This document shows, piece after piece, positions 22,514-34,762 of a stretch of DNA of 64,000 nt. A program made the translations under genes and the position numbers. This DNA is from Arachis hypogaea (lineage: Eukaryota; Streptophyta; Magnoliopsida; Fabales; Fabaceae). Positions within the stretch are counted from its first letter, which is position 1. Each line of letters starts with the position of its first letter. The stretch spans positions 24,246,890 to 24,310,889 of the forward strand of contig NC_092045.1 of assembly GCF_003086295.3 (NCBI RefSeq). The letters run 5' to 3'. Under the pieces are notes generated by a model. That model was not told the origin of the DNA and did not search any database. It was given only the letters and a program-made list of their open reading frames with translations.

Positions 22514-24391
22514 ATTCTCCCACACTTAAACAATAGCATGTCCTCATGCTAATCACAATCAAAAGAGAATGGTAAGGGGAAACAATTTATTCAATGTAAC
22601 TAACTATATGCATGCAAGTATGTGTATACTATATATATGTACACTATGGTTTCTATTTAGTTTGGCACAAAACAAACAAGAGATTCCAATTAATCCAAAA
22701 CAAGCCTTAGGGCCAAGGCAAAGAATTAATGCACTATGATCAATGCTCAAAGGATTGAATTGAGATTTTCAAAATTAACAAACAAACAACTTGCAAGAAG
22801 ACATAATATAAAGCACAAGAACATATAATTGAGCGATCGAACCCCTCACCGGATGTGTATTCACTCAATTCGCTCAGTGTCTAGGGCTTAATCACTCAAT
22901 TCTCCTTTAATCATATTTCTCAAAGATTTGCAAGTTATCTAACAATCAACAATTATTTAGTGCATGCATACAAATATCAAGAGGACTTATCCATGGGTTG
23001 TAATGGGACTAGGGTCAAGGTAGGATGCATATGGTCAAGTGGATTAGAATTTGAATCTTTGATTAACCTAAACTTTCCACCTAACCTATGACAACCTATA
23101 CAATTCAAAGCTAACCTAACTGCCCGTTCTTCACTTTTTTTTTCCACACACTCATGTATTCTCTTTTTGATCATCACACATACACATTGATTCTTATTGA
23201 CTTCACTTTGGGGCATTTTGTCCCCTTTTTATTACTTTTCTTTTTCTTTTCTTTTCTATTTTTTTCTTTTATTTATTTTTCTCATCACTTTTTTTTTCAA
23301 ACTAAAATATATACAAGAACATCAATGCATATGTTTTAACATAATTCCTATATGAGTATGTACCCACTTCTCAATATTTTGACAAAAATATAAAAATATC
23401 CTTTTATCCCAACTAATGTTTCCAAACTTTCCAAACTTAAATGATAAACACACTCACAGGCCTAAGCTAATCAAAGATCCAAACAAGGGACATTTATTAT
23501 TTTTTTGCTTAAGGCTTATGATGTGCTAAAATTAAGAACAAATGGGTTTAGCATAGGCTCAAAGTTGGCTAACAATGGAAGATAAAGGATATGCTATTTG
23601 GGTAGGTGAGCTATTTGAAACAATGGCCTCAATCATATACATGCATTTATACACAAAATAATGGACATATAGAATCATGCAAATCAAAGATCACAATCAT
23701 AAAAGAAGTTTATCACACAAGAACAAACTTTATGGTTGAAGATGTACAACCATACAATTAAAGCTCAAATCTCACAAGGTATGTTGTTCTAGCTCTTTTC
23801 TATGTTCTATGAAAAAATACTTCAAGCAAGTTTGAAAGACAATTTCTCAATTCAATCAATGGCATGCCCTAAAAGGGATTTCATGAAAATTTCTTGTTGT
23901 TTTGCCAAACTTATTTAATCTAACATGCAACATGCAAATATTTACTACCATAATACTATAGGCATTAAAGAAATATATACAAACAACGCAAACAAAGTGC
24001 AAAAATTGAAGGAAAAGAACAAAAAGAATATTGCAAAGTGTCTAAGAAGAGGAATTTTTACCCCTCTTGAAGTTGGCGATCCTCCTCCACACTTAAATCG
24101 TGCACAGTCTTCCGTGCATACACATGATCCAGGGGATGAAGGACTATGAGGCTCCACCTTCAGCTGGTGGGCTCCGGGGGCTCCGGTTGCTTTGTAAACA
24201 AATAAACAATAATTGAGAAAAAAAGTAAGATGTGTGTGGTGTGATGAAAGGCAATGTGTGCATTCTATGTGCCTGCGGTTTAAAACACACACATTGACCC
24301 GGTAAAAATAGAAACCACATAATCAAAAGAAATAGCACTGTCCTCAATTAGGTAGCCTAGGTTGCAAGTAAAGAATAAGTAAACTTAAGGC
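22514..24391 (-). other. Internal non-coding part (3' side) of the non-coding element
   Basis: No gene is seen. Next to the LTR lies ATTCTCCCACACTTAAAC, whose complement is a purine-containing GTTTAAGTGTGGGAGAAT that sits where the polypurine tract would be. The rest is AT-rich with pyrimidine runs around 23220-23310. Confidence 0.6.
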
Positions 24392-24396
24392 ACAAG

Positions 24397-26110
24397 TGGT
24401 GGACGAAATTGTGATCATCAAAGTTGGTCTCTTTGTTATTGTATGGAATCATTATTGTGGCTCTATGCTATGTGTGGACACAACTCCGTTCAACTTAACC
24501 AGCAAGTGTACTGGGTCATCCAAGTAATACCTTACGTGAGTAAGGGTCGATCCCACAGAGATTGTTGGTATGAAGCAAGCTATGGTCACCTTGTAAATCT
24601 CAGTTAGGCAGATTAAATGGTTCATGATAAGTTTGAGAATAAATAATAAACAGAAAATAAAATAGTAAATAGTTACTCATATAATTCCATGGTGAGAACT
24701 TCAGATAGACATATGGAGATGCTATGCTCCTCTTGAATCTCTACTTTCTTATTACATTCATCCAATCCTTCTTACTCCTTTCCATGGCAAGCTGTATGTA
24801 GGGCATCACCGTTGTCAATGGCTACATCCCATCCTCTCAGTGAAAATGGTCCTATGCTCTGTCACAGCACGGCTAATCATCTGTCGGTTCTCAATCAGGT
24901 TGGAATAGAATCCCTTGATTCTTTTGCGTCTGTCACTAACGCCCAGCCTTCAGGAGTTTGAAGCTCGTCACAGTCATTCAATACCGGAATCCTACTCGGA
25001 ATACCACAAACAAGGTTAGACTTTCCGGATTCCCGGAATCCTACTCGGAATACCACAGACAAGGTTAGACTTTCCGGATTCCCATGAATGCCGCTATCTA
25101 TCTAGCTTATACCACGAAGATTCTGTTAGGGAATCTAAGAGATATGCGCCCGGCCTACGGTAGAACGGAAGTGGTTGTCAGTCACGCGCGTTCATAGGTG
25201 AGAATGATGATGAGTGTCATGGATCATCACATTCATCAAGTTGTTGTGCAACGTATATCTTGGAATAAGAATAAAAGAGAATTGAATAGAAAATAATAGT
25301 AATTGTATTAAAACTTGAGATACAGCAGAGCCCCACAACCTTAATCTATGGTGTGTAGAAACTCTACCGTTGAAAATACATAAGTGAAAGGTTCAGGCAT
25401 GGCCGAATGGCCAGCCCCCCCAAAACGTGATCAATAGTCTCCTCAGATGAAGAATAAAATAGAACTGAGACCAAAGATGTCTAATACAATAGTAAATTAT
25501 CCTATTTATACTAGACTAGCTACTAGGGTTTACATGAGTAAGTAATTGATGCATAAATCCACTTCCGGGGCCCACTTGGTGTGTGTTTGGGATGAGCTTG
25601 ATCTATCCACAAGTTGAGGCTTTTTCTGGAGTTGAACGCCAAGTTGTAACGTGTTTTGGGCGTTCAACTCCGGGTTGTGACGTATTTATGGCGTTTTACT
25701 CCAGACAGCAACATGGAACTAGAATTGAGCGCCAGTTTACATCATCAATTCCCGAATAAAGTATGGACTATTATATATTGCTGGAAAGCTCTCGAGGTCT
25801 ACTTTCCAACGCCGTTGAGAACGAGCCATTTGGAGTTCTATAGCTCCAGAAAATCCATTTCGAGTATAGGGAGGTCAGATTCCAACAGCATCAGCAGTCC
25901 TTTGTCAGCCTCCTTATCAGAGTTTTGCTCAGGTCCCTCAATTTCAGCCAGAAATTACCTAAAATCACAGAAAAACACACAAACTCATAGTAAAGTCCAG
26001 AAATATGAATTTAACATAAAAACTAATAAAAATATCCCTAAAAGTAGCTTGAACTTACTAAAAACTACCTAAAAACAATGACAAAAAGCGTATAAATTAT
26101 CCGCTCATCA
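24397..26110 (-). repeat. Solo LTR, Athila-like family
   Basis: It runs from TGGTGGACGAAATTGTG to CCGCTCATCA and is flanked by ACAAG on both sides (24392-24396 and 26111-26115). There is no internal sequence or second LTR, so two LTRs have recombined to leave one. It matches the LTRs at 51309 and 60258. A block of about 49 bases (GGAATCCTACTCGGAATACC...) is tandemly duplicated at about 24984-25081, and a palindrome array lies at about 25625-25740. Confidence 0.88.
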
Positions 26111-26115
26111 ACAAG

Positions 26116-27830
26116 CAATCCTAGGTGACCACAAAAGTGAATTGAGTATTTGATATCGGTTATTGTAATCGTGCAAGTGAAAGCACAATATTGGTATAAA
26201 ATAGCACAATAAACAATAACCAATCCATTAATGAACGAGAACTCCTTATTCATCATGAAACACAATGAAAAACTCACATGGAAAGGTACTTGTTACAAAA
26301 AGTGATAATCTTGATATAAAAAAAAAATCAAGTTAAGTCACTCAAACAAATGCAAAGCATTAACAAGGAATAAGTACCAGACATGTGATGAATTTGATAT
26401 GCAAATCACGATGAACAAGTAATTTCAACTCAAATCACTTAATTCAATGCACTTATATAATTTGTCCTAGTGGTATAATCAAAACATGAGTAGCCAAACC
26501 CACTAGGTACTTGGTAAGTTAAGGCAAAGTATAAGTGCATTGGTGTAAGTTTCAACCAAGAAGCAACCCTATCAAAGTTAAGCAACACTTGCAATTTATT
26601 CACTTAACAAGCAAGTAAAGCAAAACTAATAAAATTACAAAAAGGAAAACAAAATGCAAACAAAACAGACATGAACAAGCATAAAATAGGGTGAAAGGGG
26701 GAGAAGAGAGAGGAAGAGAAAAGAGGAAAAGAAGTAGAGAGAAAGAAGAAGGGAAAAGAAGCATAATAGTGAGAAAACAGGGATGTGCGTACGCACAGAC
26801 ACGTGTGCGTACGCACACTATAAAGAAAAAAAAAGGTGTGCGCTCGCACACTCTATGCGAGCGCTCCTGGCAAAAGAGGGATGAAGACATGTGTGGGCGC
26901 ACAAGGGTGTGTGCATGCACAGAACACTTTCTTTAAAGAAAAGGGTCATGTGTGTTCGCACACAAGTCTGTGCGCACGCACAGAACGCGAAAAGAGTAGG
27001 GGGTCCACGCGCACAAGCTGTGCCAATGCTCCCACCAGAGGAGCTATCAATTTGTGTGTGGACGCACACGTCTGTGCAGCCGTACAGGTCACAGAAAATA
27101 GAGCAGCGTGCACGCACAAGCTGTGCTGGCATTGTGACCAGAGGGCATGTCAAGGATTGTGCGGACGCACAAGCTTGTGCGGCTGCACAGGTGGCAAAAA
27201 ATGCAGTTTGTGCGGACGCACAAGTTGGTGCGCACGCACAGATGCCCTGTTTCACAGAAAAAAATTCTTCAAAATTATAAGGTACCAAGCCTTAGTTCAA
27301 TGAAAGGTCAACCCCAAAAACATTCAAAATCTCATGACCACATACAAATTAACCTACTAAAATCAAAATTAAATTAAGCCTAAACTAACTAATACTAACA
27401 AATATGCAATTAAGTTAAATTAAAAACAAAGAGAAGGATTGAAACAATGTTACCATGGTGGGGTGTCTCCCACCTAACACTTTGGTTTAATGTCCTTAAG
27501 TTGGACTTATGGAGAGCTCTCATCAAACCTCCTTGAAATCCCACCCAAGCTTGTATTCTCCAAGGCTTTTGAGGCTCCAAAGCTTGTGCACCAAGATCTT
27601 GTTGTGAATTCCCTTCATTCCATCTAGGTAACAAGCATTTGAAATTCCCAATTCCAATAGCACAATAGCACAAAACTCACAATGCAATGGTTAAGAATTC
27701 ATAGGATAAAAAGAAAATAAAAACCAAAGGTAATAAGAATGAACAAAATGAACTCCTAAAACTAGCAAAAACAAACAATCAATCAAACACATATTCACAT
27801 ATTTACAATAGCCAACAACAACACCATTGT
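26116..27830 (-). other. Internal non-coding part (5' side) of the non-coding element
   Basis: No gene is seen; open frames here are by-products of the palindrome array. It contains an A/G-rich tract at about 26690-26765, the array at 26782-27245, and near 27459-27525 a sequence resembling the AAGCGCTT...GGGAGGCAAC segment found after pol in the other elements. Gag and pol therefore seem to have been lost as a block. Confidence 0.6.
26782..27245. repeat. Large GTGCGNNCGCAC palindrome array
   Basis: About a dozen palindromes such as GTGCGTACGCAC, GTGCGCTCGCAC, GTGCGGACGCAC and GTGCGCACGCAC occur in pairs over some 460 bases. The centre of the palindrome varies while the arms are kept. Confidence 0.85.
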
Positions 27831-27851
27831 AACTCCCCGGCAGCGGCGTCA
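27831..27851 (-). other. Primer-binding site, tRNA-Asp type
   Basis: CCCCGGCAGCGGCGTCA, read on the minus strand, is a two-mismatch version of the tRNA-Asp primer site. It lies nine bases from the LTR edge. Confidence 0.8.
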
Positions 27852-27860
27852 AAAACTTAA

Positions 27861-28766
27861 TGAGTGCGATTTTGCACCGGTTTGGATTTTTCTACTCAAG
27901 ATAGCTTACGTTGCAAGTATAGACCAAACCGGCAAATTAAATCCCAAACATCAAAGTTTAATATTTCTAATTTAAACCGAGAGTCATTCAACCTCGGGTC
28001 GTCTTCCCTAGGAGTGCAATTAAGTGTCATTATTGGCTATGAGGGAACAAGGGGGATTGATGAAAAGATTGCAAGAAATGTAAAGTGCAAGGAATGTAAA
28101 TAAGCAAGAAGATAACTTGACATACAAGAAATTAAAAGTCAAAGCAAGTAAAAGCAATGCAAATGTAAATTAAATACCAAAAAGGACTCTTGGTGAGAAT
28201 TGGTAGTTATGGGTTCCTATCTTAGTTGTGGACCACAAACATGGTAATTGTGTGTGGATTAATCTTAATTAGTCAACCCTACATCGAGGATAAGTCAACT
28301 AGGCATAATTAATCACAATCCCTAAGTCCTAAGTCAACACTAAAGGGTCACTTAGAGTCAAGGAAAACCAAATTAATTAACAACCCACACACAATGTGGA
28401 ATGGACATCCACCACTCAAGTTCACCCAAACCACACAAATTTCCAACCAAGAGTGAGAAAAACTATGCAAAAACCCAACCAAGTATTTTGTCAACACTTG
28501 GTGGGTATGAAAATAAAGCATGATAAAATGACAAAAAATAATAAATGTTACATCTACCAATTGCAAGAAGGTAAAAATAACAACTCAATAAAGCAATAAA
28601 TGACATGAAACATAAAATTGCATTAAATGTAAACCAAAAGTAACAAAGAGTGCAAATACATAAAAATAACAAAAGTAGAGAAAATGACAAGATAAACTAA
28701 AGAGATTAAAGCAACAAAATAAGGAAAGATAGAAGAGACTAGATGAAAATAAGGATTAAAACTAGA
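27861..28766 (-). repeat. 5' LTR of the non-coding element, truncated
   Basis: It matches 20915-21820 closely, with only scattered differences, and stops at AAGGATTAAAACTAGA. The sequence then changes to Tat gag. The missing part includes the palindrome array of the other LTR. Confidence 0.8.
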
Positions 28767-28969
28767 ACAGAAGTGGGGTTGCTCGTCTTTTCCATGCTGG
28801 TGAACCTCGGAGGAGATCCTTTTTGATCCCTGGGTGTTAGAGGGACCTTCGCCTGCTGTCTTCCCAATCCTTGTATCGATATTATTGCCCTATCGTTGTT
28901 GACCGCGTCTTGGTGTTCTTGCTCAGACTCTGATGCGGTGTGTCCATCCTCTTGATGGTCATTTGCCAT
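28767..28969 (-). pseudogene. Gag N-terminus of the Tat-type element, severed
   Basis: From an ATG at 28969 it reads MANDHQEDGHTASESEQEHQ and runs to SMEKTSNPTSV at the junction. It is directly downstream of the Tat primer site. The rest of gag lies 7.9 kb away at 20909, on the other side of the inserted element. Confidence 0.7.
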
Positions 28970-28985
28970 TGTTGGTTGATCTTCT

Positions 28986-29006
28986 AGGTCTCCGACAATG
29001 GCGCCA
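28986..29006 (-). other. Primer-binding site of the Tat-type element
   Basis: On the minus strand the sequence next to the LTR reads TGGCGCCATTGTCGGAGA. It begins with TGG and matches the tRNA-Asp complement at most positions, but other tRNAs are possible; the tRNA is not settled. Confidence 0.65.
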
Positions 29007-29007
29007 A

Positions 29008-29487
29008 TGTCACGTAGGTAACCTGAAGATAGGTGGATTGGACTAGAACAGAAGGCCCAAACTATGGAGGGAGGTGGTCTCCGACTTGTATTCGCCTGGG
29101 AGCCACCGTCTGAGTTGTGAGTTTGAGGAATGGGGGGTGGCACTTGCAAGACACTCCGATGCCTAAGTCAGCAAGGGGTTAAGCAGGATTTTAGTATATA
29201 TTGGAACTTAACTGTATCTGAGTGTGTCAGGATATTTATTGGGGACGAGGCAATAACCACCGTTGAAGTAGTTCCACTTCTGATGGTGGATAACCATCCC
29301 TTTATATTAGGATTGTTGGGATATCTCTTCTAGAAATGGGTGAGAGATATAAGGAAGCGGTTACTTACTTTGAATAAGTGTTACTTGCCTCCGTGTGCTG
29401 ATTCTGACCTCTTTAGGCCAATCCTTAGGATTTGGGCTTCTTAGCTTAGTGTGGGCATGGCTTGTTACTTTAGCCAGGGTATGAATA
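29008..29487 (-). repeat. 5' LTR of the Tat-type element
   Basis: It starts TGTCACGTAGGTAACC and ends GGGTATGAATA, where CA is expected. It matches 16305-16766 with a short internal indel near the GACCTCTTT block. Confidence 0.75.
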
Positions 29488-29492
29488 ATATA

Positions 29493-29850
29493 TATATATG
29501 TTGGATATTATTAGTAATCAATTTCACAGTGTTGACTTTACTCCAAAACGATGAATTAACAATAGATAAGATTCATAGATTGTGATTTTTTTTACTTTAA
29601 CCGCTGGTCAAGGATGAACTTAGTTGACTCAGCCTTCTTTTCTAGATAATACATTGTATCAAGAATTTCCTCAATAAGTTTTCGATGATGGGAAGAGAAG
29701 AGGATTTTATCTGAGCAATGTGCAAAAACAAAACACAATCATTATACATGCTTTTCAAAACTCAATCACCAATCAACTATTGTATAGAATATATATTTTG
29801 TTCTTATAAAAAAATTTAATTATACTTTTTAAAAAATTTGAATATTTCTG
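29493..29850. other. AT-rich flank between two Tat-type elements
   Basis: A TA repeat is followed by AT-rich DNA with no coding signal or repeat end that I recognise. Confidence 0.5.
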
Positions 29851-31935
29851 TGTTACCTGAAATTGGGTTGTTTTGAGTCTGAACGTGAGGTCCAAACGTC
29901 TTTAGGTGATTTGTCCAATGTTTTCTCCAACGAAGATGAATCTGTCTGATGTCTTGGTTATAGTGGGGATGGTACCTGGTGCACGAAATTGTAAATCACA
30001 CTTTTCACAATTCGTACCACTAACCAGCAAGTGCACTGGGTCATCCAAGTAATACCTTACGTGAGTAAGGGTCGATCCCACAGAGATTGTTGGTTTGAAG
30101 TAAGTTATGGTTATCTTGTAATTCTTAGTTAGGATATCAATTATAATTATCAGTTGACTTGCAAATGAACAAGAGAGCATAGATTAAATAATACTTGTTA
30201 TGCAGTAATGGAGAATATGTTGGAGTTTTGGAGATGCTTTGTCTTCTGAATCTTTGCTTTCCCCTTGTCTTCTTCTTCACGCACGCAAGGTTCCCCCTAT
30301 GGCAAGCTGTGTCTTGGTGGATCACCGTTGTCAATGGCTACCATCCGTCCTTTCAGTGAAAATGGTCCAGGTGTGCTGTCACCACACGGCTAATCATCTG
30401 TCGGTTCTCACTCATGATGGAATAGGATCTATTGATCCTTTTGCGTTTGTCACTATGCCCAACCCTTGTGAGTTTGAAGCTCGTCACAGTCATTCAATTC
30501 TTGAATCCTACTCGAAATACCACAAACAAGGTTTAGACTTTCCGGATTCTCAAGAATGCTGCCAATGGATTCTAGCTTATACCACGAAGACTCTGATTAA
30601 GGAATCCAAGAGATACTCATTTAATCTAATGTAGAATGGAGGTGGTTGTCAGACACGCGTTCATAGGTTGAGAATGGTGATGAGTGTCACGGATCATCAC
30701 ATTCATCATATTGAAGTGCGAATGAATATATTAGATAGAAACAAGCGTGTTTGAATAGAAAATAGAAATAATTGCATTAATCCATCGAGACACAGTAGAG
30801 CTCCTCACCCCAACAATGGAGTTTAGAGACTCATGCCGTTAAAAGGTACAAAGTTCAGATTTAAAATGTCATGAGGTACAGAATAAATCTCTAAAAGTTG
30901 TTTAAATACTAAAGTAGTAACCTCGGTTTACAGAAAATGAGTAAACTAAGATAGATAGTGCAGAAATCCACTTTTGGGGCCCACTTGGTGTGTGCTGGGG
31001 CTGAAACTTGAGCTTTTCACGTGCCTGGGCTGTTTCTGGAGTTAAACGTCAGGTTATAACCTGTTTTGGGCATTTAACTCCAATTTGCAACCTGTTTCTG
31101 GTGTTTAACGCCAGAATGGAACATGGAACTGGCGTTAAATGCCAGTTTACATCATTTATCTTCGAGCAAAGTATGGACTATTATATATTGCTGGAAAGTC
31201 CTGTCCTGGATGTCTACTTTCCAACCCAATTGAAAGCATGCCAATTGGACTCCTATAGCTCCAAAAAATTCATTCCGAGTGCAGAGAGGTCATAATCCAA
31301 TAGCATCAGCAGTCCTTTTTCAGCCTGAATCAAATTTTTGCTCAGCTCCCTCAATTTCAGCCAGAAAATACTTGAAATCACAGAGAAACATACAAACTTA
31401 TAGTAAAGTCCAGAAATATGAATTTTGCCTAAAAACTAATAAAAATATACTAAAAACTAACTAAAACATACTAAAAACTACATGAAATTATTCCCAAAAA
31501 GCGTATAAAATATCCGCTCATCAGTACCTACAAGAGACTCTGATACTTAAGTTAGCATAGATTTTAGGCATATTTTTAATAGATTGGTTTCAATAATAGT
31601 TGGTTACTCTTTTTTGGTAGAGAGGTTGTTGAGATCTCCTTTCTAGTAAATTGGAGAGATTGTAGGAGTTAGTTACTTATTTAGATAAGTAGAGCTAGAC
31701 CAGTGTCACTGAGTCCGACCTCTCTGAGGTCGGGTAGGCGTCGTTCTGAATAATACTTGTTGATTAGGTTTTATTTATTTTAGACCTGGATTTATGTTTT
31801 GGATCAGGGTATGAATAGTGCCCTTGATTGAGGTCGGACTCAAGCACTTCCAAGTCAGCCTCGAATTCTTGTGCCTTTTGGACAAGCATGTCGAGTTTCT
31901 CCTGGGAGCATCAGTCAGGTGCTCGAGGTGATATG
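29851..31935 (-). mobile_element. Remnant of a second Tat-type element (LTR plus internal end), split by a solo LTR
   Basis: TGTTACCTGAAATTGGGTTG at 29851 resembles the start of the Tat LTR at 29008. After the solo LTR, TACCTACAAGAGACTCTGAT matches ACCTGCAAGACACTCCGATG of that LTR. The LTR ends CAGGGTATGAATA at 31817. Beyond it lies GTGCCCTTGATTGAGG, which on the minus strand is a purine-containing stretch at the polypurine tract position. The rest of the element is gone. Confidence 0.6.
29977..31523 (-). repeat. Solo LTR, Athila-like family
   Basis: It runs from TGGTGCACGAAATTGTA to CCGCTCATCA, flanked by GTACC at 29972-29976 and 31524-31528. It is more diverged from the young LTRs than the solo LTR at 24397 and has only one copy of the CTACTCG...GGATTC block. 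A palindrome array lies at about 31036-31150. Confidence 0.88.
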
Positions 31936-31949
31936 ATTTCGAACGTTAT

Positions 31950-32399
31950 GTGGTGAACCAAAATTGAAGCTCACGGATACCGACAAGTGTACTGGATCGC
32001 TCAAGTAATATCATAGTGAGTGGATATTACTCCCACGTTAAAGGATTGAACAAGCAAATATCAGATTAAATACCTAATTATATTAAAAGAACCTGGATTG
32101 AAGAGGGCAAGATTGAGTCTTGCTGAGAACTTTAGAGCTTGAATGATTGAATGCTTAAATGCTTACGGATAGAGAATTTGAATGTTTATTTGAGAGAAGA
32201 CAATGATGGTAAGAGTTAAGGGTTTCAAAGATATTTATGCTCTTAGAGAAATCAAAGTTTGTTTACTTATGTTAAAGTATGCAAAGATCTTTCACAATAA
32301 ATCTTTAGTAACTGATTTTCAATTTCTTAGTTCCTCAGTTTCTCAATAATTAATTAGTTGTCAATTAATCAATCAAAGAGGTTAAGCACAAAAACTGAT
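31950..32399 (-). repeat. Diverged Athila-like LTR fragment
   Basis: TGGTGAACCAAAATTG resembles the TGGTGGACGAAATTG start of the young LTRs, and GACAAGTGTACTGGATCG with CAAGTAATA and a TACTCCCACG block is a degraded form of the conserved LTR block. The fragment ends where copia gag begins near 32400. Confidence 0.5.
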
Positions 32400-33236
32400 T
32401 TAGACTCCACATTGCGATCTTCCTCTACGATCTCTTCTACCATAAGTTCCTCTACTAGGCATGTTTGTTGTGTGTCTTCCAAAGCTAGGATCATAATTGT
32501 TTTGATTAACAGGTTGTGACTGAGTAAAATTTACCTGCACCATAGAGCAATCCAGTTTCTTGAATCTCTCGACAATGTCTTCTTGAGCCATCAAGAGAGC
32601 TTCAAGATTAAGAATAGAGTAGGGTGAATCTTTTGCTGTAACATAGGTGAGAAAAGATTGATAATCTTCATTTAAGCCATCTAGAATGGCATTGGTGTAT
32701 TCTGCATCAGTTAAAGGAGCTTCAACAGTAGCAAGAAAATCAACCACTTTCTTGATTTCAAGAAGGTAATCTCATGCTGATCCTACCTTTTTGATTGACT
32801 TCAATTGCAATTGGAGTTGTCTAATGTGAGCCTTGGTTTGAGATGCAAAATGTGTATGAAGGCGGCTCCAAAATTCATGAACAAAGTGACAGCGAATAAC
32901 TCGATGCTTAAAGGAGGAGTCCATGGATGAAAATAACCATGAAACAATATTGTAGTCATGAAGTATCAATTCTCTATATGCCTTTGATTCTTTTTGAGCT
33001 TGTGCATCTGCTGGTGAGGCATAGCGAATTGGAATCTTCTTTTTGTCTAAGTGATCTTCAAATTCTTGACCTGAAATTATAAGAATTGCAGAATGATGCC
33101 AAGTAAGAAAATTGTCATTGTTCAATTTCTCGGGTAAAGAAATGGATAGTGGTTTTACAATTGTTGTCGTAGGTGTAGAAGATGCTTGGAGAGTGGAACT
33201 GAAAGGTAGTGGGTTGTTGATGATTTCTGGGTCCAT
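32400..33236 (-). pseudogene. Truncated Ty1/copia gag
   Basis: The frame starts MDPEIINNPLPFSSTLQAS and contains ISLPEKLNNDNFLTWHHSAI, the conserved start of copia gag in plants, then FWSRLHTHFASQTKAHIRQL. One in-frame TGA near 32772 follows KKVGSA; the frame then continues through VDFLATVEAPLTDAEYTNAI to a basic region (GRRDRRGRSQ) where a zinc knuckle would start. It is cut off there and no pol follows. It sits just downstream of its own LTR and primer site. Confidence 0.88.
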
Positions 33237-33247
33237 GAATCTTTATT

Positions 33248-33261
33248 GCTCTGTGATACCA
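33248..33261 (-). other. Primer-binding site, initiator tRNA-Met type
   Basis: On the minus strand it reads TGGTATCACAGAGC, which is the usual copia primer site TGGTATCAGAGC with two extra bases. It touches the LTR edge. Confidence 0.75.
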
Positions 33262-33512
33262 TGTAAGAATAAGAAAGAAAGAATTTCTAAGCGGAAGAAT
33301 GAAACTTATGCAGAAGGAATTAGAAAGTGTTATTTTTCATTCATTGTTTGTACACTAGAATAGGAGTATATATATACACAGAAGCTTCCACTACTAATCT
33401 AACTAACCCTACTCCTCATAATAGAATTATTTGAAAATATTATTTGAATTAATGAAAAATTGGTCAACCAATCTTATTAGTTAGTATCTGTTTTTTTCCT
33501 TTTTTTACAACA
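33262..33512 (-). repeat. 5' LTR of the copia element
   Basis: Read on the minus strand it starts TGTTGTAAAAA and ends CTTACA, 251 bases, next to the primer site. There is a short AT-repeat TATA region near 33370. No second LTR is present in the window because the element is truncated at 32400. Confidence 0.75.
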
Positions 33513-34762
33513 GATTCTTCATATTCTTTATGTATGTTAATAGTAAGAATTGGGTTGCAACGCACCTAAATTTGTTAGAATATTTATAAGGAAAGATGAT
33601 AATTTAGTCATTTAAATTGATGATCTTATATGAAGTGATTGTATAATTTCTTCTCTTATTACATGAGAAGTTAATAAGTTATTTTTATTAATATTAAATT
33701 ATTATAAAAAAATTATATGATTAAAACTAAAATCTTAAAATTATTTACCAAAAGTATTTTTATTTAAAAAATATGTGAAAAAATATAACTAAAATTAGTA
33801 CATTCAAAGATATGAGAATTTCGAATTAATAAAAAAAGAGAAAAAACTATTAAAGGACCGATTTGGTACATGACATTTAATTTCATAGATTAAAATGAGT
33901 TACTTAATGTAAAGTTATGGACCAATTTAGCATATCTACAATGATGAAATAATGGATAACATGTGAACAAATAATATTGCAAACATATGGCGCAAGATGA
34001 CATAGCTAAATAATATTGTAACACGATACATCCATCCACATTAACATACCATATATCACTAATGGTTTACGTCATTGAGCCACATCAATATGCTGTTAAC
34101 GGAAAATGGATACGATATATTTTTATCAATCTCAAAAACAATTTTACTGTACAACACCAATCTAAGGTCTATTTTAGTTTGGGACTTAACTCACACACGG
34201 CACTAACACAGTTTGACATGTTATGCGCCACTATGTTGTGCTTAAACTATGTTTTGACATGTGAGACTAAGTTTAAGTAAGCATGCACAGTAACACTTAA
34301 CGACATGACACCACCCCAATAACAATGTTATAAGTTATAACAAAAACCATTTGAGTGACTAGTTTGGTTCATGATTGACAATTTAAAATATTAACAAAAA
34401 ATAAAAAGTAGAAAAAAGTATGCTTAAATTTAATATGTAAACTCTAGATTATATTATAGCACAATAAATTGGTCAACGAAATAAATTGTTCTTATAAATC
34501 TAAATCGTCCATTGAAAAAGTAGAAAATATAATATCAAAATTTGCATATTTCAACTTGGTTTGGCCCCAAAGCAATTCAAACCGGTTATACAAGCACATG
34601 GTTTCAGTATTGTCACGGATTTAATTTCCCTCTCATAAATAAACATCAATTTAACAATGATGATTATACAAACCAGACTACCAGAGATCTTGAAAAATAA
34701 AATATGAACAAAGCAAAATCTTGACTCTAAAAACTTCCATGACACCATTAGTGGATTAATTT
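33513..34762. other. AT-rich intergenic DNA 3' of PLP3
   Basis: No gene is seen. Two similar segments (about 33848-33880 and 34345-34375, both with TTTGGTNCATGA) occur in the same orientation, perhaps remnants of an inserted repeat. Confidence 0.5.

Larger units (their letters stand above)
20915..28766 (-). mobile_element. Non-coding LTR element (large derivative) nested in the Tat gag
   Basis: The LTR at 20915-22513 and the partial LTR at 27861-28766 match closely from TGAGTGCGATTTTGCACC onward. A tRNA-Asp type primer site abuts the right LTR on its left side, so the element reads on the minus strand. No gag or pol is seen in the roughly 3.6 kb of own internal sequence, so it fits a large retrotransposon derivative. 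No clear target duplication is seen; the right LTR has lost about 0.7 kb of its outer end. A solo LTR is inserted at 24397. Confidence 0.75.
16305..29487 (-). mobile_element. Tat-lineage Ty3/gypsy retrotransposon, decayed, with nested insertion
   Basis: LTRs at 16305-16766 and 29008-29487 share a long common sequence (for example AACTTAACTGTA, GTGTGTCAGGATATTTAT and GATGGTGGATAACC). The flanks read ATATA at 16300-16304 and 29488-29492, but this is low-complexity and only weak support. Coding order on the minus strand is gag N-terminus (28969), interruption by another element (20915-28766), rest of gag, protease, reverse transcriptase, RNase H, integrase. The integrase is cut short by the left LTR. 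Tat lineage is inferred from the RT start KWRMCVDYTDLNKACPKDPY and the integrase WGLDILGPFP. Confidence 0.8.

Noticed and set aside
26782..27245. CRISPR-like array of short repeats
   Set aside because: The repeats are palindromes with variable centres and very short, irregular linkers in a plant LTR element. There are no constant-length unique spacers and no cas genes.
26818..27303. Cysteine-rich open frames on both strands
   Set aside because: The C and A/T-H rich composition is produced by translating the GTGCGNNCGCAC palindrome array in all frames.
33841..34380. Possible second fold-back element
   Set aside because: The two similar segments are in direct, not inverted, orientation and too short to define an element.
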